From Platerodrilus igneus (Eukaryota; Arthropoda; Insecta; Coleoptera; Lycidae), in assembly GCA_036346225.1 (NCBI GenBank), contig JARFIW010000942.1:1447001-1511000 (forward strand): 64,000 nt of DNA, written 5' to 3'. The notes under the pieces were generated by a model. The model had not been told where the DNA came from. It saw nothing but the letters and a program-made list of their open reading frames with translations, and made no database searches. This document shows, piece by piece, positions 60,246 through 64,000 of the stretch. A program made the position numbers and the translations under genes. Positions within the stretch are counted from its first letter, which is position 1. Every line of letters starts with the position of its first letter.

Positions 60246-62757
60246 TTAACTAGCATTTGGGTCAGCAGAGAATGGCTTAAAGTCTTTAATATGCCACCTG
60301 CCTTGGCGTTTTCCTTCAGCATCTTGAAGTTCGTAGATAAGTGGACTAACCATACGAGTGACCTTACAAAGGATGAATTTAGGGGCCAATTTTGAGGAAA
60401 ATTTCTTAGATGCATCCGATAAGACATAATTCTTTTTCCAAACTTGTTCGCCCAAGGCGAAGGAAATGTTTCGTTTACGTAGATTATAGTGGTCCTTACT
60501 CTTTACGTAAGCTTTTAACAAATTTTTTCTAACGTCGTTAAAGATAGAAGGTAATCATCGTTGGTCTTTGTCCCAGCGTACTTTATCGTCAAATTCAATT
60601 ACGTTAGTATCGTCAGGAACTAAACCATAATAACTTCCATCAATTGGGGTATATCTTCCAAAAACAAGAAATGACGGAGTGAATTGGGTTGCTTCATGTT
60701 TAGATGTACGCAAAGCTTGAGCAATTTTAAAAATATTTTCATCCCATGTAGTGTGGTCTGAATCAATGTAGGAAGAGATAGCGGTAATTAAAACTCTATT
60801 TACTCTTTCGGTGGGGTTTATTTGAGGACGGTATTTTGCGTTAAACCAAATTTTTTGTACTTTGTAACTCTTAACGAAATTTTGAAAATCTTTAGAGATA
60901 AATTGTGCCCCATTGTCACAAAGAATAATCTGAGGAACACCGAAGATAAGAAATACATTTTGCTCTAGAAATTTAATTATAGCAGCAGATGTAGCTTTAC
61001 GTAAGGGTTGCACCATAACAAATTTAGAAAACCAATCGGTGACAACTAGAAGATATTGGTTACCTCTTTTCGATCGGGGGAGAGGTCCTAATAAGTCAAG
61101 CGATATTAATTGAAAGGGATAAGATACACGTTTAAAGTTACTCATTAAGCCAAAACGAGCCTCTTGTAAGCTCTTATGAGAACCACAAAATTTACAGTTC
61201 CTAATATAGCGACAGAGAGATTGTTTTAGTGTGGGCCAATAATATAATTCAGATATTTTAGCGAGAGTTTTTGTAACACCAAGATGGGCAGCTATGGGAT
61301 CATCATGACATAATTTAAGCACTTCACTGCGGTTAGCGGTAGGGACGACAAGTTTCCATTCAGGGATGTTAGATATTTTGTGAGGTGAAGCAGATACAAA
61401 TTTATATAATCTATTGTTGGTTACACGAAAGGTAGGAAATTTATCGGGATTATCAGAAACTTTTTTAATCATATTACGATACCAGGTATCAGGAATTAGA
61501 TTTGAAAGGTTAAGAGAAATGACATCACGAGATAAGGCATCAGGTACGATATTTAATTTGCCAGGCCTATGCCTAACATCAAAGGTGAATTGAGAGATAC
61601 GCAAGTTCCATCTTGCCAAACTACCTGCGGGTTGTTTTAAGTTATTTAGCCATGTGAGAGCTGCACAATCAGTAATTACGGTAAAATGTGTACCTTCAAC
61701 ATATCCTCTAAATTTTTCAATGCCAAAGATAACTCCCAATAATTCTCGTTCGGTAGCTGAGTATTTTTGTTTGGCAGAAGTTAAGGCGCGACTTGCATAG
61801 GCGATTGGGTGTTCTAAGCCATTGTTCACCTGGAACAACATTGCACCTAAACCAGTAAGTGAGGCATCGGTTTGTATATAAAATTTTTCATGGAAATTGG
61901 GTGAAATTAAGATAGGTGCTGAAGTGATTAATGTTTTAATTTGTTCGAAAGCCTGTTGAGATTCTAAATTCCACTCGATAGTTTGGGACTTCTTTTTATT
62001 TTTAATTAAAGCGGTAATGGGTGCAGATATAGTTGAAAGATTGGGTAGAAAGATGCGATAATAGCTAATCATTCCAATTAAACTTTTGATTTCGTTAACA
62101 GTTTTTGGTGTTTTGAATTTAGTAATAACGTCGACTTTAGCAAGATCTGCTCGTAGACCAGTTCCATCGATAATAAAACTAAGAAATGTAAGAGACGAAC
62201 AACAAAATTGACATTTCTCCCAATTTATCTTAAAACCTGCTGCATTTAGGCATTCTGCTACTGCATTCAATGTGGCTATATGTTTGTCAAAGGAACTTGA
62301 GATAACTAAAATATCATCTAGAAATACAAAGTCATGTTTCTGATGTAAGATAGGACCTAACGTTTGATCCATAGTACGTTGTAAGGTTTGTGGTGCGTTA
62401 CAGAGACCAAATGGCAAAAAAATTATATTTGAAAAGACCTCGCCCTGGAACACAAAAAGCGGTTTTAGGGCGGGAAGGTAAGTCGAGGGGTATCTGATAA
62501 AAAGCTTGTCTAAGATCAATAGATGAGATAAATTTTGTGTTTCGAAGTCGGCTTAAAATCGAGTCAGTTCTTGGTAGAGAGTAAGCGTCAGAGACAGTTA
62601 CAGAATTCAACTTTCTGCCATCAAAACAAACACGCCATTCGTCATTTTTCTTACGAACTAATAATACAGGAGACGTCCATGGTGAATTTGAGGGAGAGAT
62701 AACATTATAATTTGAATAAGGGCCGCTATACTTGCGGCCACGTCCCCAATGCTCCAC
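60246..62757 (-). pseudogene. pol: Ty3/gypsy-type pol: reverse transcriptase, RNase H, integrase, broken
   Basis: RT starts in ORF 62,757-62,398 (NSPWTSPVLLVRKKNDEWRV, DLRQAFYQIPL). A frameshift near 62,460 passes the reading to the 654-codon ORF 62,519-60,555. There the RT active-site FLDD is at residues 66-69. RNase H residues D218, E257, D284 and D327 are present. The integrase zinc region has H405, H412, C442 and C445, and the integrase core has D475, D535 and E571, that is D-x59-D-x35-E. An in-frame TGA at 60,557-60,555 separates this from the last 102 codons of integrase, which stay open to TAA at 60,246. All catalytic residues are intact, so decay is recent and slight. The domain order PR-RT-RH-IN defines Ty3/gypsy rather than Ty1/copia. 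No env follows. Confidence 0.93.
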
Positions 62758-62771
62758 CCGGAGGTACTACA
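62704..62771 (-). mobile_element. 68-bp 5'-truncated SINE fragment inside gypsy pol
   Basis: The insert is bounded by a perfect 16-bp direct repeat, TTGAGGGAGAGATAAC, at 62,688-62,703 and 62,772-62,787. On the minus strand it starts TGTAGTACCTCCGGGTGGAG and CATTGG, the 3' portion of SINE family 1 at 6.5 and 54.0 kb, and ends in an AT-rich tail. It includes the hairpin GGCCGC-tatactt-GCGGCC. The insert plus duplication is 84 bp, so the frame is kept, but an in-frame TAG within it ends the protease ORF. Confidence 0.85.
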
Positions 62772-63402
62772 TTGAGGGAGAGATAACACCAGATTCTAAC
62801 ATTTTATCTATTTCGGAATGCAAATGCTTTTGTAATGCAGGTGATAACAGATATTGACGTTGCTTAAAAGAGAGGGCATCACCTGTAGAGATAACATGTG
62901 TTGTAGTAGTAACGCAACCAAGTTCAGAGGTATTAAGTTTACGAAATTTGTCGATTGTAGAGTTAAGAATTACATTTTGGGAATCGGTAAGAGAAATTTT
63001 ATTAGATATTCCTGCAGATGCACAGGAATTTGTTTTAAGGGAAGTTTGCCAAGAAAAATATTGGAAGTAAAGCGATAAATTAAAAAGTTTACAAAAATCT
63101 ACACCTAGTAGGAATGGATAAGCTAATGTCGGTACTATCAAAAATGGAGCTTCACGTTCAAGTGATTCTACTCGAATTTTTAATTTAAGGGAACCTGTTA
63201 CATATATTTGATTATCGTCAGCTAAATTTATGGAAGTTTTTTCGGGAGCAATTTGAATGTTAATATTTTGTTTAGATAATTGTTGTAGACCTTCGTTGTT
63301 TATAAGGGAGCATGAGGAACCTGTGTCTAGTAAAGCTATTACATTTAAAGAACCAATCGAGATGGGTAAATGTGGGCGATTATCGAAGGGTTTTTTTAAC
63401 AA
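62767..63402 (-). pseudogene. Ty3/gypsy-type aspartic protease and start of RT
   Basis: A 211-codon ORF upstream of RT in the same frame. LNVIALLDTGSSCSLIN contains the D-T-G catalytic triad of retroviral-type aspartic proteases at about residues 27-29, and a later FLLGVDFCKLF block is the usual downstream flap/ILG-type motif. The C-terminal part (QRQYLLSPALQKHLHSEIDK, then MLESGVISPS) is the lead-in to RT and is cut by the SINE insertion. The upstream junction to the preceding open frame lies in a run of seven A (minus strand, about 63,391-63,397) and needs a frame change. Confidence 0.88.
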
Positions 63403-64000
63403 GTTGTAAGACAGCAGACTTTTTATGGTAAAAGGAATTAACGGTTTGTAGCCAATTAGACCATTCTGACGGGGTAGTATAACATAATTCTTTTAATGAA
63501 GGCAAGGCATTTTGTAAATTTAAAGTAGCGATATTATTGTCAGATAAATTTAATAAAGGTACTTGTGCTTTAAATTTATTGACGTCTGGGTCCGTTGAAT
63601 GGTTGGTGTTGAGGACTATTTTGATTCCTTGAGATATTCATGCCCTGGGTAGGAATATCTCGACGAGAGTTTCTCGATACGTTAGAATTACAATTCGAAC
63701 AGTTAGATTTATAGATATTAGCGCGACCACAGCCATAGCAAAAAATATTTTTGGGATATGTGCAAACGTTGTAATAATGTCCACTTTTCTTACAGTTCTA
63801 ACAGGTAAGTGAGTTATTTATCGAGGTAGAATTAATATTAAGGGTAGATACTTTATGAGAAGATTGAACTTGACACGCTAAATCGGGTTCTAAAAGGCCA
63901 GATTGTTTTTCTGGAGGAGGACGGTATTTAGCCCCCCTCAACTTTACTTCTTGGAGCGAACGACATAAATCTTTGAATTGAGCTAAAGAAGAAATGTGTT
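63403..64000 (-). pseudogene. gag: Ty3/gypsy-type gag C-terminus with zinc knuckles, partial and broken
   Basis: It continues beyond the right edge. On the minus strand near 63,806-63,715 there are two consecutive knuckles. The first has the C-x2-C-x4-H-x4-C spacing (NCKKSGHYYNVC), but the codon after its first Cys is TAG (63,800-63,798). The second is CYGCGRANIYKSNC, with Ile where His is expected. The frame then reads RRDIPTQGMNISRN to a stop near 63,570. An overlapping +1 frame stays open from there to about 63,400 (SLKELCYTTPSEWSNWLQTV) and probably belongs to the gag-pol junction. The nucleocapsid role is inferred from the knuckles. Confidence 0.75.

Overview
This is AT-rich eukaryotic DNA with long introns, very short introns (45-48 nt) and many decayed mobile elements. 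An insect source fits best. The only clear host gene is the transcription elongation factor ELL, which reads like insect Su(Tpl)/ELL. The mix of ~45-nt introns, mariner, piggyBac and gypsy remnants would suit a beetle, but the order cannot be fixed from the sequence alone.

Layout. 0-10 kb is transposon debris: a mariner transposase pseudogene (855-1868), two oppositely oriented copies of a composite non-LTR retrotransposon (2.7-4.1 kb minus, 5.4-7.2 kb plus) with a tRNA-derived SINE inside the second, and two further Tc1/mariner-superfamily transposase remnants (7.15-8.15 kb and 9.6-9.95 kb, both minus). 10-24.7 kb has no confident gene. It holds minisatellites, TA microsatellites, a perfect 47-bp inverted repeat and two coding-like patches. 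A piggyBac-like pseudogene lies at 24.8-25.7 kb (minus).

The host gene ELL runs on the plus strand from 27,297 to 35,171. Seven exons give a continuous 607-residue C-terminal reading frame, with the N-terminal exon(s) not found. Its two large introns are loaded with repeats, including a head-to-tail dimer of an unrecognised repeat unit that carries tRNA-like Pol III promoter boxes and a 17-bp minisatellite. Downstream is a decayed peptidase-C19 (ubiquitin-specific protease, USP30-like) coding remnant (37.3-39.0 kb).

39.4-42.5 kb holds three compact non-autonomous elements in a row: a 283-bp MITE with TA target duplications, an 879-bp element with ~56-bp terminal inverted repeats around a 70-bp tandem array, and a 1.09-kb TRIM-like element with 5'-TG...CA-3' terminal direct repeats and a 4-bp target duplication.

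From 53.8 kb to the right edge the window is retroelement again: a tandem SINE, the longest copy of the composite LINE (minus), and then a Ty3/gypsy-type LTR retrotransposon (minus, 57.2 kb to beyond the edge) with gag, protease, RT, RNase H and integrase. Its ORFs are broken by two or more frame changes, two in-frame stops and a 68-bp SINE fragment with a 16-bp target duplication. The LTR element seems to interrupt the LINE, so the order of insertion is LINE, then gypsy, then SINE.

The most unusual items are the composite LINE whose 3' end is tandemly duplicated in the same order in three clusters, the tRNA-boxed tandem repeat inside ELL, the TRIM, the perfect palindrome at 15.8-16.0 kb, and a run of hairpins next to a 44-bp tandem array in the gypsy 3' region.
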